Source: Endozoicomonas sp. 8E
GTDB taxonomy: Bacteria; Pseudomonadota; Gammaproteobacteria; Pseudomonadales; Endozoicomonadaceae
Direction: 5' to 3'
Assembly (NCBI RefSeq): GCF_032883915.1
Contig: NZ_CP120717.1
Span: forward strand, 181,501-245,500
DNA length: 64,000 nt
In this document: piece by piece, positions 46,778 to 56,680 of the stretch
Position numbering within the stretch: position 1 is the stretch's first letter
Layout of the letters: every line of letters begins with the position of its first letter
Position numbers and translations under genes: made by a program
Notes under the pieces: model-generated
Told to the model about the DNA's origin: nothing
What the model saw: the letters and a program-made list of their open reading frames with translations, nothing else
Database searches by the model: none

Positions 46778-46958
46778 GAGCAGCTCCTCCGGAGCTTCAG
46801 AGTCAATATTTGTCCGCGCATAGAAAAGGACATTCAAAATGGATTCGATGTATATAGAGTCGGTTTTGTCATGGAAGTTCAAACTGTTGAGGTCAGTGGC
46901 ATTAAAAAAAGAAGAGCCCTGATTCGGGAAAAGAATAGAAAGACATTTTTCTATTGAG

Positions 46959-46986
46959 AGCCCAGTGCAAAAATTGCCATCGGGCT
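46959..46986. terminator. Conserved spacer hairpin between N and O
   Basis: AGCCC (46959-46963) pairs with GGGCT (46982-46986); TTTT follows on the + side. Same position and context (…CAAAAATTGCCATCGG…) as the hairpin at 18263. This spacer (46778-47042) is a typical hairpin-type spacer, with leader sequence on its right half and no gene. Confidence 0.45.
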
Positions 46987-47042
46987 TTTGATATAACGCT
47001 GTTTGCTAATCGGTTGTGAGCAAAAAGACATTCATTCAGTCA

Positions 47043-48701
47043 TCAATCACTCTTCACCAGTTCAGTGATTCTCGCCGTTTTATCTTTACTGGCGGTCACC
47101 ACATGTCGGCTATCCATGCTGAAGTTGGCTGAGGTGACTGCACACTTGTGTTGAATGGTGGCTTTTTCTACCCATGACCCACTGCTCCCCAGACCATAAA
47201 TTTTCGCCGTTTTGTCGCAACTCGCGGTCACCACGAGGCACCCATCGGCGCTGAAACTGGCTGACAGGACCCAATCGTCGTGGGTGATGGTAAGTTTTTC
47301 TACCCATGACCCATCGGCCCTGAGGCCATAGATTTTCGACGTATTGTCAGCACTGGCGGTCACCACATGGCAGCCATCAGCGCTGAAAGTGGCTGTAATG
47401 ACTGCCCCCTCGTGTTGAATGGTGATTTCTTCTCGCCATGATCCATCGCTCTGCAGGCCATGGATTTTTGCCGTGTTATCTTGGCTGGTGGTCACCAGAT
47501 ACAGGCCATCGGCGCTGAAGTTGGCTGAGTAAACCGCATTATCGTGGGAAATGGTGGCTATTTCTTCCCATGACCCACTGGTCCGCAGGCTCAGGATTTT
47601 TGCCGTCTTATCTCCACTGGCGGTTACCACATGGCGGCCATCAGCACTGAAGGTGGCTGAGAAGACCGTGAGAGTATGGGTAATAGTGGCTTTTACTTCC
47701 CATAATCCATTGGCCTGCTGACCGTAGATTGCTACATCGTTATCTCCACAGACCAACAAATGACTGCCATCGGAGCTGAAGCTGGCCCAATCGGCCACAG
47801 CATAATGGTGAATAATGGCCTCTTCTTCCCATGACCCATCGTCCGCCTGAGCACAGATTTTCGCCGTGCAATCCTCACTGGTGGTTACCAGGCGGTGGCC
47901 ATTAGCACTGAAGGTGGCTGAGTTGACCCTTCTATTATGGAAAATGGTTTTTTTTACTTCCCATGACCCATCGTCCGCCCGACCACAGATTTTCGCTGTG
48001 TGATCACGACTGGCGGTCACCAGATGACGGCCATCGACACTGAAGGTAGCTGATACGACCCAATTATAATGGTTAATGATGGCTTTTTTTTTCCATGATC
48101 CATTGGTCTTCTGGTTACAGATTCGCACCGTATTATCCAGACTTGCGGTCGCGAAATGTCGGCTATCGGCACTAAAGTTGGCCGTGTTGACATCGTCAAG
48201 GTGTTTAATTTTGGTTTTTGTCACGGGCTTAAATGTTTCACATCGAGCCATTTGTTTACTGTTGGTGAAAAGGAACAGCGCCGGAAAATAAGCATTATTC
48301 CGTTTTTTTACGAGCGACTTTACAGTGCCCTTATTCGCAAACGGCTTCAACCAATCGCCGAGTTGTTGATCATCTTTTGCTGCAAAGATTGTTTTCAGTT
48401 GATATTGATGTGGTGAAGGAAATCGGCGATACCATGCTCTTTCCAAAGCCTTATCTTTTTTTATGAGATGGTGAAGATATCTGCATACCTTTGCTAAACG
48501 GGTAATCTCTCGAAAACCCAAACAGCTTATAATCATGGAATGTGTCAGGTCGGACAAATCGAGGAATGAAGGTGTTTTTTTGTCATTTACGGTAACCTGT
48601 CTGCCGGCACTGACACCCGTTGGAATTCCCTCCAGTCGAGGTCGCTTGGGCGTTGGCGAGAGGGGGCCGTCGTTGCTGGAATGGCTTTTCGTGGCGTCCA
48701 T
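47043..48701 (-). CDS. F-box/WD40-like repeat protein O
   Basis: 552 residues, nine repeats, end ITELVKSD. The F-box-like motif is diverged: SFLDLSDLTHSMIISCLGFRE, LAKVCRYLHHLIKKDKALERAW, with LSDL in place of LPDE and Cys in place of the conserved Tyr. The preceding segment (VTVNDKKTPSFLDL) resembles V and W rather than its neighbours. A GGAGA site precedes the MDATKSHSS start. Confidence 0.85.
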   Translation of the reverse strand: MDATKSHSSNDGPLSPTPKRPRLEGIPTGVSAGRQVTVNDKKTPSFLDLSDLTHSMIISCLGFREITRLAKVCRYLHHLIKKDKALERAWYRRFPSPHQYQLKTIFAAKDDQQLGDWLKPFANKGTVKSLVKKRNNAYFPALFLFTNSKQMARCETFKPVTKTKIKHLDDVNTANFSADSRHFATASLDNTVRICNQKTNGSWKKKAIINHYNWVVSATFSVDGRHLVTASRDHTAKICGRADDGSWEVKKTIFHNRRVNSATFSANGHRLVTTSEDCTAKICAQADDGSWEEEAIIHHYAVADWASFSSDGSHLLVCGDNDVAIYGQQANGLWEVKATITHTLTVFSATFSADGRHVVTASGDKTAKILSLRTSGSWEEIATISHDNAVYSANFSADGLYLVTTSQDNTAKIHGLQSDGSWREEITIQHEGAVITATFSADGCHVVTASADNTSKIYGLRADGSWVEKLTITHDDWVLSASFSADGCLVVTASCDKTAKIYGLGSSGSWVEKATIQHKCAVTSANFSMDSRHVVTASKDKTARITELVKSD

Positions 48702-48884
48702 GCCTGATTTCTCCGTAGTTCTTAGGTTCGTATTTATCCTCGCCTGGGAAGGACATTCAAAATTGATTCGATCTTTTGGAGTGGGTTTTATAATGGAAGT
48801 TCATAACATTAAGGCCAGTGAAACTAACGAAAAACAGAGCCCTGATTCGGGAAAATGACAGAAAGACATTTTTTTATTCTATGA

Positions 48885-50546
48885 TCAACCGTTCTTCTGG
48901 AGTTCAGTAATTCTTGCCGTGTTATCATTGCAGTTGGTCACCACATTTCGGACATCGGGGCTGAAGTTAGCTGATTCAACTGTTCGCGCGTGTACAATGG
49001 TGGCTTTTTCCAGCCATGACCCATCGGCCTCCAGACCACAAATTTTTGCTTTACGGTCCCGACTGGCGGTTACCATATGACAACCATCGGCACTGAAGGT
49101 GGCTGAAAGGACAACGTCCCCATGGGTAATGTCGGCTTTTTTTGCCCAGGCTCCATCGGTCATCAGACCATAAATTTTCGCCCTATGATCGGCACTGGCG
49201 GTTACCAGATGGCAACCATCGGCACTGAAGATAGCTGAGTAGATCCAATCATTATGGGTAATGGTGGTCATTTTTTCCCATGATCCATCGGACTTCAGGC
49301 CATAGATTTTTGCCGTGAAATCCCGGCTTGCGGTCACCAGATGGAGGCAATCGGCGCTGAAGTTGGCTGAGGTGATAAATTCACCATGATGAATCGTGGC
49401 TGTTTTTTTCCATGATCCATCGACCTGCAGGTTAAAGATATTCGCCGTGTCATCGAAACTGGTGGTTACCAGATGGCAGCTATCGGCGCTGAAGCTGGCT
49501 GAGTCGATTGGGCTATCGTGTGGAATGGCGGCTTTTACTACCCATGATCCAGCGTCTGACTGACTATAGATATCAAGAGCGAAATTTAAACCGTAGATCG
49601 CCAGATAACGGCCATTGGGGCTGAAACTGGCCGAAACGTTCTGACTAATGAGGTCAATAGTGTCCTCCAATTCCCATGAGACATTGTCCACCTGAGCAAA
49701 GATTTTCGCTGTATGATCTTCACTGACAATCACCACACGGCGCCCATCTGCACTGAAGTTGGCTGAATTGACACCGACAACATGGGGAATGATGGCTTTT
49801 GCTTTCCATGATCCGTCGTCCTCCCGACCATAGATATTCACTGTCTTATCATAAATGGTGGCCAGCACATGATGGCCATCGGAGCTGAAGCAGGCCGACC
49901 TGACTGAACCATTATGGGTAATGTTGGCGGTTTCTTTCCATGTCCCACCAGTCTGCTGGCTATAGATTTTCAGCGTCATGTCCAAACTGGCGGTTAACAG
50001 ATGGCGGCTATCGGCACTGAAGGCGGCTGTTTCGATGTTGTAGGAATGAGTAATTCTGGCTTTTTCCGCTAACTTGAATTTTTTACATTCAGACATCAGT
50101 TTACTGTTGATGAAAAGGAGCTGAAGAGGAAAGTAAGTACTTTCTTGTTGTTTTAAAAGTGACTCGACAGTGTCCTTATTCGCAAACGGTTTCAACCAAT
50201 CACGGAGCTGTTGCTCATCTTTTGTCGTGATCATAGCTTTTAATTGATATTGCTGTGATGAAGGAAACCGGCGATACCATGCACTTTCCATAGTTTTATC
50301 ATTTTTAACAAGATCGCGAAGATATCTGCATACCTTTACTAAATGAGTAATCTCTCGAAAACCCAGATAGCGAATAATCATCGTTTTTGTTTCGTCGGGC
50401 AAACAGAAGAAGAAAGATTGATGTTGGTTATAGACAGTAACGTCCCTGCCTGCACTGATAGCCGTTGGCGCGGCTTCCAGTTGAGGTTGATTCGGTGTTG
50501 TCGAGGGTAGACCGTCAATGCCGGAATTGTTGTTAAGAGGGCTCAT
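48885..50546 (-). CDS. F-box/WD40-like repeat protein P
   Basis: 553 residues, nine repeats, end ITELQKNG. F-box-like motif FFCLPDETKTMIIRYLGFRE, HLVKVCRYLRDLVKNDKTMESAW. The fourth repeat is poorly conserved (LAIYGLNFALDIYSQSDAGSW), like that of V, W and R. ATG 50546 has AAGGA upstream; an in-frame TTG at 50561 would add five residues. Confidence 0.85.
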   Translation of the reverse strand: MSPLNNNSGIDGLPSTTPNQPQLEAAPTAISAGRDVTVYNQHQSFFFCLPDETKTMIIRYLGFREITHLVKVCRYLRDLVKNDKTMESAWYRRFPSSQQYQLKAMITTKDEQQLRDWLKPFANKDTVESLLKQQESTYFPLQLLFINSKLMSECKKFKLAEKARITHSYNIETAAFSADSRHLLTASLDMTLKIYSQQTGGTWKETANITHNGSVRSACFSSDGHHVLATIYDKTVNIYGREDDGSWKAKAIIPHVVGVNSANFSADGRRVVIVSEDHTAKIFAQVDNVSWELEDTIDLISQNVSASFSPNGRYLAIYGLNFALDIYSQSDAGSWVVKAAIPHDSPIDSASFSADSCHLVTTSFDDTANIFNLQVDGSWKKTATIHHGEFITSANFSADCLHLVTASRDFTAKIYGLKSDGSWEKMTTITHNDWIYSAIFSADGCHLVTASADHRAKIYGLMTDGAWAKKADITHGDVVLSATFSADGCHMVTASRDRKAKICGLEADGSWLEKATIVHARTVESANFSPDVRNVVTNCNDNTARITELQKNG

Positions 50547-50797
50547 TCTCGGATCCTTCAAAAATCCAGATTCAGTATTTATCCTTGCTTGGAAAGGACA
50601 TTAAAAATTGATTAGACCGATTAGACTCGGTTTTATGGTTGAGTACTTAAGTGGAACCAGGAAAAACAGAGCCCTGATTCGGGAAAATAACAGAAAGACA
50701 TTTTTTTATTGAGAATCCAGTTTAAAAACTGCAATCGTGCTCTCTGTATTAGGCTGTTTTTTAATCAGTTCCCAGCAAAAATACGCTCATTCGATCA

Positions 50798-52486
50798 TCA
50801 GTCGTGCTTCTGTAGTTCAATGATTTTCGCAGTGCAATCTTTACTTATGGTCAACACATTTCGGCCATCGGGGCTGAAGATGGCTGAGATGAACCCAACA
50901 CTGTCAGAAATGATGGCTTTTTTCTCCCATGATCCTTTGGGCATCAGGCCATAAATTTTCGCTTTACAATCCAGACTGGCAGTTACCACATGACAACTAT
51001 CGGGACTGAAGTCGGCTGACAGGACAAGATCTTCGTGGCAAAGAGTGGCTTTTACTTTCCATGATCCATCAGTCTGCAGGCCATGGATTTTTGCCGTGTT
51101 ATCCTCACTGGTGGTCACCATATAGTTGCTATCAGGGCTGAAGCTGGCCGATATGGCCCGGGCGTTATGGTCAAAGGTGTATTTTTCTTTCCATGAACCT
51201 TCGGTCTGCAGGCCGTGGATTTTTACCGTCTTGCCAATGATGGTTAACAGATGGTCGGCATCTTGGCTGAAGGTGGCTGACCTCACCCCGGTATTACAGG
51301 TAATGATGGTTATTTTTTCCCATGATCCATCCAACTGCCGGTTGCAGACTTTTGCCTTACCATCTTCGCTGGCGGTTACCACATGAAGGCCATTGTTGCT
51401 AAAGCTGGCGGACATGACTGATTTATCATGGTTAATAGTGGCTTTTATTTCCCATGAGCCATCGTCCTCCTGACCATAGATTGCCACAGTGTTATCAAGA
51501 CTTGAGAATAACAAATGACTGCCATCGGCGCTGAAGCTGGCTGACCGGATCGGAGAATGATGCCGGATAGTGTATTTTGCTTCCCATGATCCATCGGCCT
51601 CCTGGCCATAGATTTTCACCGTCCCATCCATGCAGGTGGTCAATAAGTAGCGACCATCAGTGCTGAAGGTGGCTGACGTGGTCAAAAAACTGAGGGAGTT
51701 GGATAAGGTGATCGCAAATTCACGGGGAATGGCGGCTTTTACTTTCCACGAGCCATCGTCCTCCTGAGCAAAGATTTTCGCATGGCAGTCGTAACTGACG
51801 GTCACTATTTGATGACCATCGGGGCTGAAAGTGGGTGACATGGTAAGACTTTCATGGGGAATGGTGGTTTTTGCTTCCCATGATCCATCGGTTTTCTGGC
51901 CAGTGATTTTTGCTGTTCTATAACAGCTGGAGGTCACCACATGGCAGCTATCAGGGCTGAAGGAGGCTCTTTTGATAGAGTGGGGATGGGAGATTTCGAT
52001 TTTTTTCACCGGCTTGAATGTTTTACATTGAGACATCAGTTTACTGCAGGTGAAAAAGAGCTGATGAGGAAAAAAAGTACTTTCTTTTTGTGTTAAAAGT
52101 GACTCGATAGTGTCCTTATCCGCAAATGCCTTCAACCAATCACGGAGTTGTTGTTCATCTTTTGTCCTGACGAGAGTCTTCAGTGGATTTTGGTATGCTG
52201 AAGGAAACCGGCGGTACCATGCTCTTTCCAGAGCTTTTTCTTCTTTAACAAGATCGTGAAGATATTTGCATGTCTTTGCTAAACGGGTAATCTCGCGAAA
52301 ACCCAAATAGCGAACAATCATAGATTTTTGTTCGTCGGGTAAACAGAAGAATAAAGATTCATCTTGGTGATAGACACTAACGTCCCTGCCTGCACTGACA
52401 GCCATGGACGCTTCTTCCGGTGGGGGGCACTCAGGTGTCGACAAGAGTGAACTTTCATTGCTGGAATGGTTGTTTAAAGGGTTCAT
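50798..52486 (-). CDS. F-box/WD40-like repeat protein Q
   Basis: 562 residues, nine repeats. F-box-like motif FFCLPDEQKSMIVRYLGFRE, LAKTCKYLHDLVKEEKALERAW. First of a subgroup (Q-U) with TCKYL, KNPLKTLVRTKDEQQLRDWL-type linker and CLPDEQK. Between repeats 2 and 3 it has about eight extra residues (ITLSNSLSFLTTSATF). Start MNPLNNHSS with GGAAGAAG upstream; an earlier ATG at 52528 lacks a site. Confidence 0.85.
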   Translation of the reverse strand: MNPLNNHSSNESSLLSTPECPPPEEASMAVSAGRDVSVYHQDESLFFCLPDEQKSMIVRYLGFREITRLAKTCKYLHDLVKEEKALERAWYRRFPSAYQNPLKTLVRTKDEQQLRDWLKAFADKDTIESLLTQKESTFFPHQLFFTCSKLMSQCKTFKPVKKIEISHPHSIKRASFSPDSCHVVTSSCYRTAKITGQKTDGSWEAKTTIPHESLTMSPTFSPDGHQIVTVSYDCHAKIFAQEDDGSWKVKAAIPREFAITLSNSLSFLTTSATFSTDGRYLLTTCMDGTVKIYGQEADGSWEAKYTIRHHSPIRSASFSADGSHLLFSSLDNTVAIYGQEDDGSWEIKATINHDKSVMSASFSNNGLHVVTASEDGKAKVCNRQLDGSWEKITIITCNTGVRSATFSQDADHLLTIIGKTVKIHGLQTEGSWKEKYTFDHNARAISASFSPDSNYMVTTSEDNTAKIHGLQTDGSWKVKATLCHEDLVLSADFSPDSCHVVTASLDCKAKIYGLMPKGSWEKKAIISDSVGFISAIFSPDGRNVLTISKDCTAKIIELQKHD

Positions 52487-52750
52487 ATCGGCTTCTTCCA
52501 AAGCTCCTAAGTCAGTTTTTATTCTCACTTGGAAAGGGCATTCAAAATTGATTAAACCTTTTAGAGTCGGTTTTATAACGGAAGTTCAAAAATATCAGGG
52601 CAGTTGAGCTAAGAAAAAGAAGAACCCTGTCAGGGAAAATAACAGAAAGACATTTTTTTATTGAGAGTCCGGTTTAAACATTGTCTTCGTGCTCTCGATA
52701 TAACGCTGTTGTTTTAATCGGTTCTCAGCAAAAATACGCTCATTCGATCA

Positions 52751-54541
52751 TCAATCGTTCCCCTGTAGTTCAGTGATTTTCACCTTGTAATCTTCTTCAC
52801 TGGCGGTCAATACATGTCGGCTATCGGCGCTCAAGGTGGCTGAGAAGAGGCTTGCATTGTGTTGAATGGTGGCTTTTTCTGCCCATGTTCCATCCCTTCT
52901 CAGGCCATAAATTTTTGCCTTTCTGTCATGACTGGCGGTCACCACAAGGCAACCATCGGCACTAAAGTTGGCTGACAGGATATAACCTATGTGGACAATG
53001 GTGGCTTTTATTAGCCATGATCCATCTTCCTGCAGGCCATAGATTTTTGCTGTGTGATCCATATTGATGATTGCCAGATGTCGGCTATCGGCGCTGAAGT
53101 TAGCCGAATTGATCGGCTGTGTGAAGGTAATGCTGGCTTTTTCTAACCATGTTTCAGCGAACTTACGGGTATAGATTTTTGCCGTATTATCACCATCGAT
53201 GGTTACCACATGGCGGCTATCGGCGCTGAAGTTGGCTGAGAAGACCACATTATCATGCTTAATCACGGCTGTTTTTTTCCATGATCCATCGTCCTGCAGG
53301 CCGTAGATTTTCGCCGTGCAATCTCTACTGGCAGTTGCCAGGTGGCAGCTATCGGCGCTGAAGTTGGCAGACTCGACCGTGCCTATGTGTAGAGTAGAGT
53401 CATTTTTTACCCATGATCCGGCGGCCCCCAGGCTGTAGATTCTTAGACCGTCTCCTATAATGTAAACCGCCAGATGACGGCCATCGGGGCTGAACCTGGT
53501 CACAACGATAAGTCTCTCATGGATAGTGCCCTCTATTTCCCATGATCCATCGTCCGACTGACTATGGATCCGCAACACACCATCGCCGAAGGTGAACACA
53601 TGGCGCCCATCAGCGCTGAAGTCGGCTGAAATGATTGATATTTCATGGAAAATGCAGGCCTTCAGTTCCCATGACCCATCGTCCTCCAAGCCATGGATTC
53701 TCGCTGTTTGTTTTAGACTGGCGGTTAACAGATGGCGGCCATCGGGGCTGAAGGCGGCTGAAATGACCCAGTACTCATAGGTAATGGTGGCTTTTTCTTC
53801 CCATGATCCATCATCCTTCAGGGCGTAGATTTTCGCTGTGTGATCTTTACTGGCGGTTACCAGATGGCGGCCATTGGGGCTGAAATTAGCTAAGAGAACC
53901 GCATCATTATGGAAAATGGTGGTTTTTGGTTCCCATGATCCATCGTCCTCCTGACCATAAACTTTCGCGGTATTATCATCACTTCCGGTCACCAGGTGGC
54001 GACCATCGTTGCTGAAGGTGGCCGAGTTGACTGTTGCACCATGGGTGATTTTGATTTTTTCCACTAACTTGAATTTTTCACATCGAGACATCAGTTTACT
54101 GTTGGTGAAAAAGAGTTGAGCAGGAAAAAAAATACTTTCTTTTTGTGTTAAAAGTGACTCGATAGTGTCCTTCTCCGCAAACGGCATCAACCAATCACGG
54201 AGTTGTTGCTCATCTTTTGTCCTGACGAGAGTCTTCAGTGGATTTTGGTATTCTGAAGGAAATCGGCGGTACCATGCTCTTTCCAGAGCTTTTTCTTCTT
54301 TAACAAGATCGCGAAGGTATTTGCATGTCTTTGCTAAACGGGTAATCTCGCGAAAACCCAAATAGCGAACAATCATAGATTTTTGCTCGTTGGGCAAACA
54401 GAAGAATAAAGATTCATTTTGGTGATAGACACTAACGTCCCTGCCTGCACTGACAGCCATGGACGCTTCTTCCGGTGGGGGGCACTCAGGTGCCGACAAG
54501 AGTGAACCGTCATTGCCGGGATTGTTGTTCAAAGGATTCAT
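52751..54541 (-). CDS. F-box/WD40-like repeat protein R
   Basis: 596 residues, ten repeats, end ITELQGND. The N-terminus and F-box-like motif (FFCLPNEQKSMIVRYLGFRE, LAKTCKYLRDLVKEEKALERAW) belong to the Q subgroup, but the repeats resemble V/P (for example VYIIGDGLRIYSLGAAGSW), so R looks like a recombinant of the two. Start MNPLNNNPG; a longer frame opens at 54601. GGAGGAACC precedes the start. Confidence 0.85.
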   Translation of the reverse strand: MNPLNNNPGNDGSLLSAPECPPPEEASMAVSAGRDVSVYHQNESLFFCLPNEQKSMIVRYLGFREITRLAKTCKYLRDLVKEEKALERAWYRRFPSEYQNPLKTLVRTKDEQQLRDWLMPFAEKDTIESLLTQKESIFFPAQLFFTNSKLMSRCEKFKLVEKIKITHGATVNSATFSNDGRHLVTGSDDNTAKVYGQEDDGSWEPKTTIFHNDAVLLANFSPNGRHLVTASKDHTAKIYALKDDGSWEEKATITYEYWVISAAFSPDGRHLLTASLKQTARIHGLEDDGSWELKACIFHEISIISADFSADGRHVFTFGDGVLRIHSQSDDGSWEIEGTIHERLIVVTRFSPDGRHLAVYIIGDGLRIYSLGAAGSWVKNDSTLHIGTVESANFSADSCHLATASRDCTAKIYGLQDDGSWKKTAVIKHDNVVFSANFSADSRHVVTIDGDNTAKIYTRKFAETWLEKASITFTQPINSANFSADSRHLAIINMDHTAKIYGLQEDGSWLIKATIVHIGYILSANFSADGCLVVTASHDRKAKIYGLRRDGTWAEKATIQHNASLFSATLSADSRHVLTASEEDYKVKITELQGND

Positions 54542-54572
54542 GCCTGGTTCCTCCAGAGCTCCAGAGTCAATA

Positions 54573-54601
54573 TTTATCCTCACATAGAAAAGGACATTCA
54601 A
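54573..54601 (-). promoter_or_regulatory. Promoter-like box upstream of R, conserved in the array
   Basis: Read on the minus strand: TTGAAT, 17 bases, GATAAA, about 30 bases before the start codon. The same pair, at 16-17 bases, is recognisable before nearly every array gene (before W: TTAAAT-N16-GATAAA at 63962-63989). It fits a sigma-70 promoter only moderately (4 of 6 in each box). Its conservation among leaders suggests each gene has its own start of transcription. Confidence 0.45.
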
Positions 54602-54807
54602 AATGGCTTCGGTCTAAATAGAGTCGGTTTTGTAATGGAAGTTCAAAATATTGAGGTCAATGACATTAAGAAAAAGAAGAGCCCTGACCCGGGAAAAGGA
54701 TAGAAAGAAACTTTTTCATTGAGAGCCCACTGCAAAAATTGCCATCGTGCTCTCGATATAAGGCTGTTTTTTAATCGGTTCTCAGCAAAAAGACGCTCAT
54801 TCGATCA

Positions 54808-56463
54808 TCAATCGTTCTTCTGTAGTTCAGTGATTGTCGCCGTGTGATCATTACTTATGGTCAACACACTTCGGCCATCGGGGCTGAAGATGACTAAGTA
54901 GACCGCACTCCTGTGAGAAATGATGGCTTTTTCCCCCCATGACCCTGTGGGTTCCAGACCATAAATTTTCGCTGTTTTGTCATCACTGGCGGTCACTACC
55001 AGGCAGCTGTCGGGACTGAAGGTGGCAAAGTTGACCTCCTTTTCGTGGTAAATGGTGGCTGTTATATCCCATGATCCATCAGCCTGCAGGGCATGGATTT
55101 TTGCCGTCTTATCCTCACTGGTGGTCACCATATGGTTGCTATCAGGGCTGAAGCTGGCCGACGAGACCCAGGAGTTGTACTTAAAGGTGTATTTTTCTTT
55201 CCATGAACCATCGGTTTGCAGGCCGTGGATTTTTACCGTCTTGCCACTGATGGTCACCACATGGCTGCCATCGGGGCTGAAGGTGGCGGATTTAACCTCA
55301 TTATCATGGGGAATGATGGCCATTTTGTCCCATGATCCATTGGCCTGCAGGCCATAGATTTTTGCCTTGCCATCCTTACTGGCAGTTACCACATAGCTGC
55401 CATCGGCGCTGAAGGTGGCCAGCGTGAAATTCTCATGGGAAATGGTGCCTTTTACCTCCCATGAGCCATCGTCTTCCTGACCATAGATTGTCACAGTGTT
55501 ATCTCCACTTGAGACCAATAAATGGCTGCTATCGGCGCTGAAGCTGGCCGATAGGATCGGAGAAATATGCCTGATAGTGTATTTTGCTTCCCAGGATCCT
55601 TTGGTCTCCCGGGTCCAGATTTTCACCGTACTATTCATACTGGTGGTCAATAAGTAGCGGCCATCAAGGCTGAAGTTGGCTGAGCTGATCGCAGATTCAT
55701 GGGGAATGGTGGCTTTTATTTTCCACGATCCATCGTCCTCCTGAACACAGATTTTCGCTTGCCAGTCCCAACTGGAGGTCACCACTTGATGACAATCGGG
55801 GCTGAAGGGGGCTTCGAAAACAAGATATTTATGGGGAATGGTGGTTTTTACTTCCCAGGAACCATCCGTCTTCTGGCCAGAGATTTTCGCTGTTTTATCA
55901 AAGCTGGCGGTCGCCACATGGCAGCTATCGGCGCTGAAGGTAGCTGTTTTAATAGTGTCATTATGGGGGATTTCGATTTTTTTCACCGGCTTGAATGTTT
56001 CACATTGAGACATCAGTTTACTGTTGGTGAAAAAGAGCTGAGCAGGAAAAAAAGTACTTTCTTTTTGTGTTAGAAGTGAATCGATAGTGTCCTTATTCGC
56101 AAACGGTATCAACCAATCACGGAGTTGTTGCTCATCTTTTGTCCTGACGAGAGTCTTCAGTGGATTTTGGTATTCTGAAGGAAACCGGCGGTACCACGCT
56201 CTTTCCAGAGCTTTATCTTCTTTAACAAGATCGTGAAGATATTTGCATGTCTTTGCTAAACGGGTAACCTCGCGAAAACCTAAATAGCGCATAATCATAG
56301 ATTTTGATTCGTCAGGCAAACGGAAGAACGAAGATTTATTCTGGTAATAGACAGTAACGTCCCTGCCCGCCGAGACACCCGCTGGCACTCCTTCCAGTCG
56401 AGGTCGGTTGGGCGTTGGCGGGAATGTACCCTCATCGTTGGAATTGTTTTTCAAAGGGTTCAT
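54808..56463 (-). CDS. F-box/WD40-like repeat protein S
   Basis: 551 residues, nine repeats, end ITELQKND. F-box-like motif FFRLPDESKSMIMRYLGFRE, RLAKTCKYLHDLVKEDKALERAW. Repeats 5-8 match T and U closely (GKTVKIHGLQTDGSWKEKYTF, SFSPDSNHMVTTSED). Repeat 5 is short at its entry (SHENFTLATFSADG). An in-frame TTG at 56478 is possible; ATG 56463 agrees with the family. Confidence 0.85.
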   Translation of the reverse strand: MNPLKNNSNDEGTFPPTPNRPRLEGVPAGVSAGRDVTVYYQNKSSFFRLPDESKSMIMRYLGFREVTRLAKTCKYLHDLVKEDKALERAWYRRFPSEYQNPLKTLVRTKDEQQLRDWLIPFANKDTIDSLLTQKESTFFPAQLFFTNSKLMSQCETFKPVKKIEIPHNDTIKTATFSADSCHVATASFDKTAKISGQKTDGSWEVKTTIPHKYLVFEAPFSPDCHQVVTSSWDWQAKICVQEDDGSWKIKATIPHESAISSANFSLDGRYLLTTSMNSTVKIWTRETKGSWEAKYTIRHISPILSASFSADSSHLLVSSGDNTVTIYGQEDDGSWEVKGTISHENFTLATFSADGSYVVTASKDGKAKIYGLQANGSWDKMAIIPHDNEVKSATFSPDGSHVVTISGKTVKIHGLQTDGSWKEKYTFKYNSWVSSASFSPDSNHMVTTSEDKTAKIHALQADGSWDITATIYHEKEVNFATFSPDSCLVVTASDDKTAKIYGLEPTGSWGEKAIISHRSAVYLVIFSPDGRSVLTISNDHTATITELQKND

Positions 56464-56680
56464 ATCGGCTTCCTCCAAAGCTCCAAAATCAGAATTTATC
56501 CTTGCTTGGAAAAAGCATTCAAACCTGATTAGATTCAGTTTCAGTTAGAGTCGATTTTTATAATGGAAGTTCATAACATTAAGGTCAGTGAAACTGAGAA
56601 AAAACAGAGCCCTGATCCGGGAAAATGATATAACGCTGTTTTTTTAATCGGTTCTCAGCAAAAAGACGCTCATTCGATCA

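Noticed and set aside
44954-46882. Longer N-termini for several array genes (upstream ATG, TTG or GTG).
   Set aside because: They run through conserved leader and promoter-like sequence; ribosome-binding sites consistently precede the M-x-P-M/L-N methionine.
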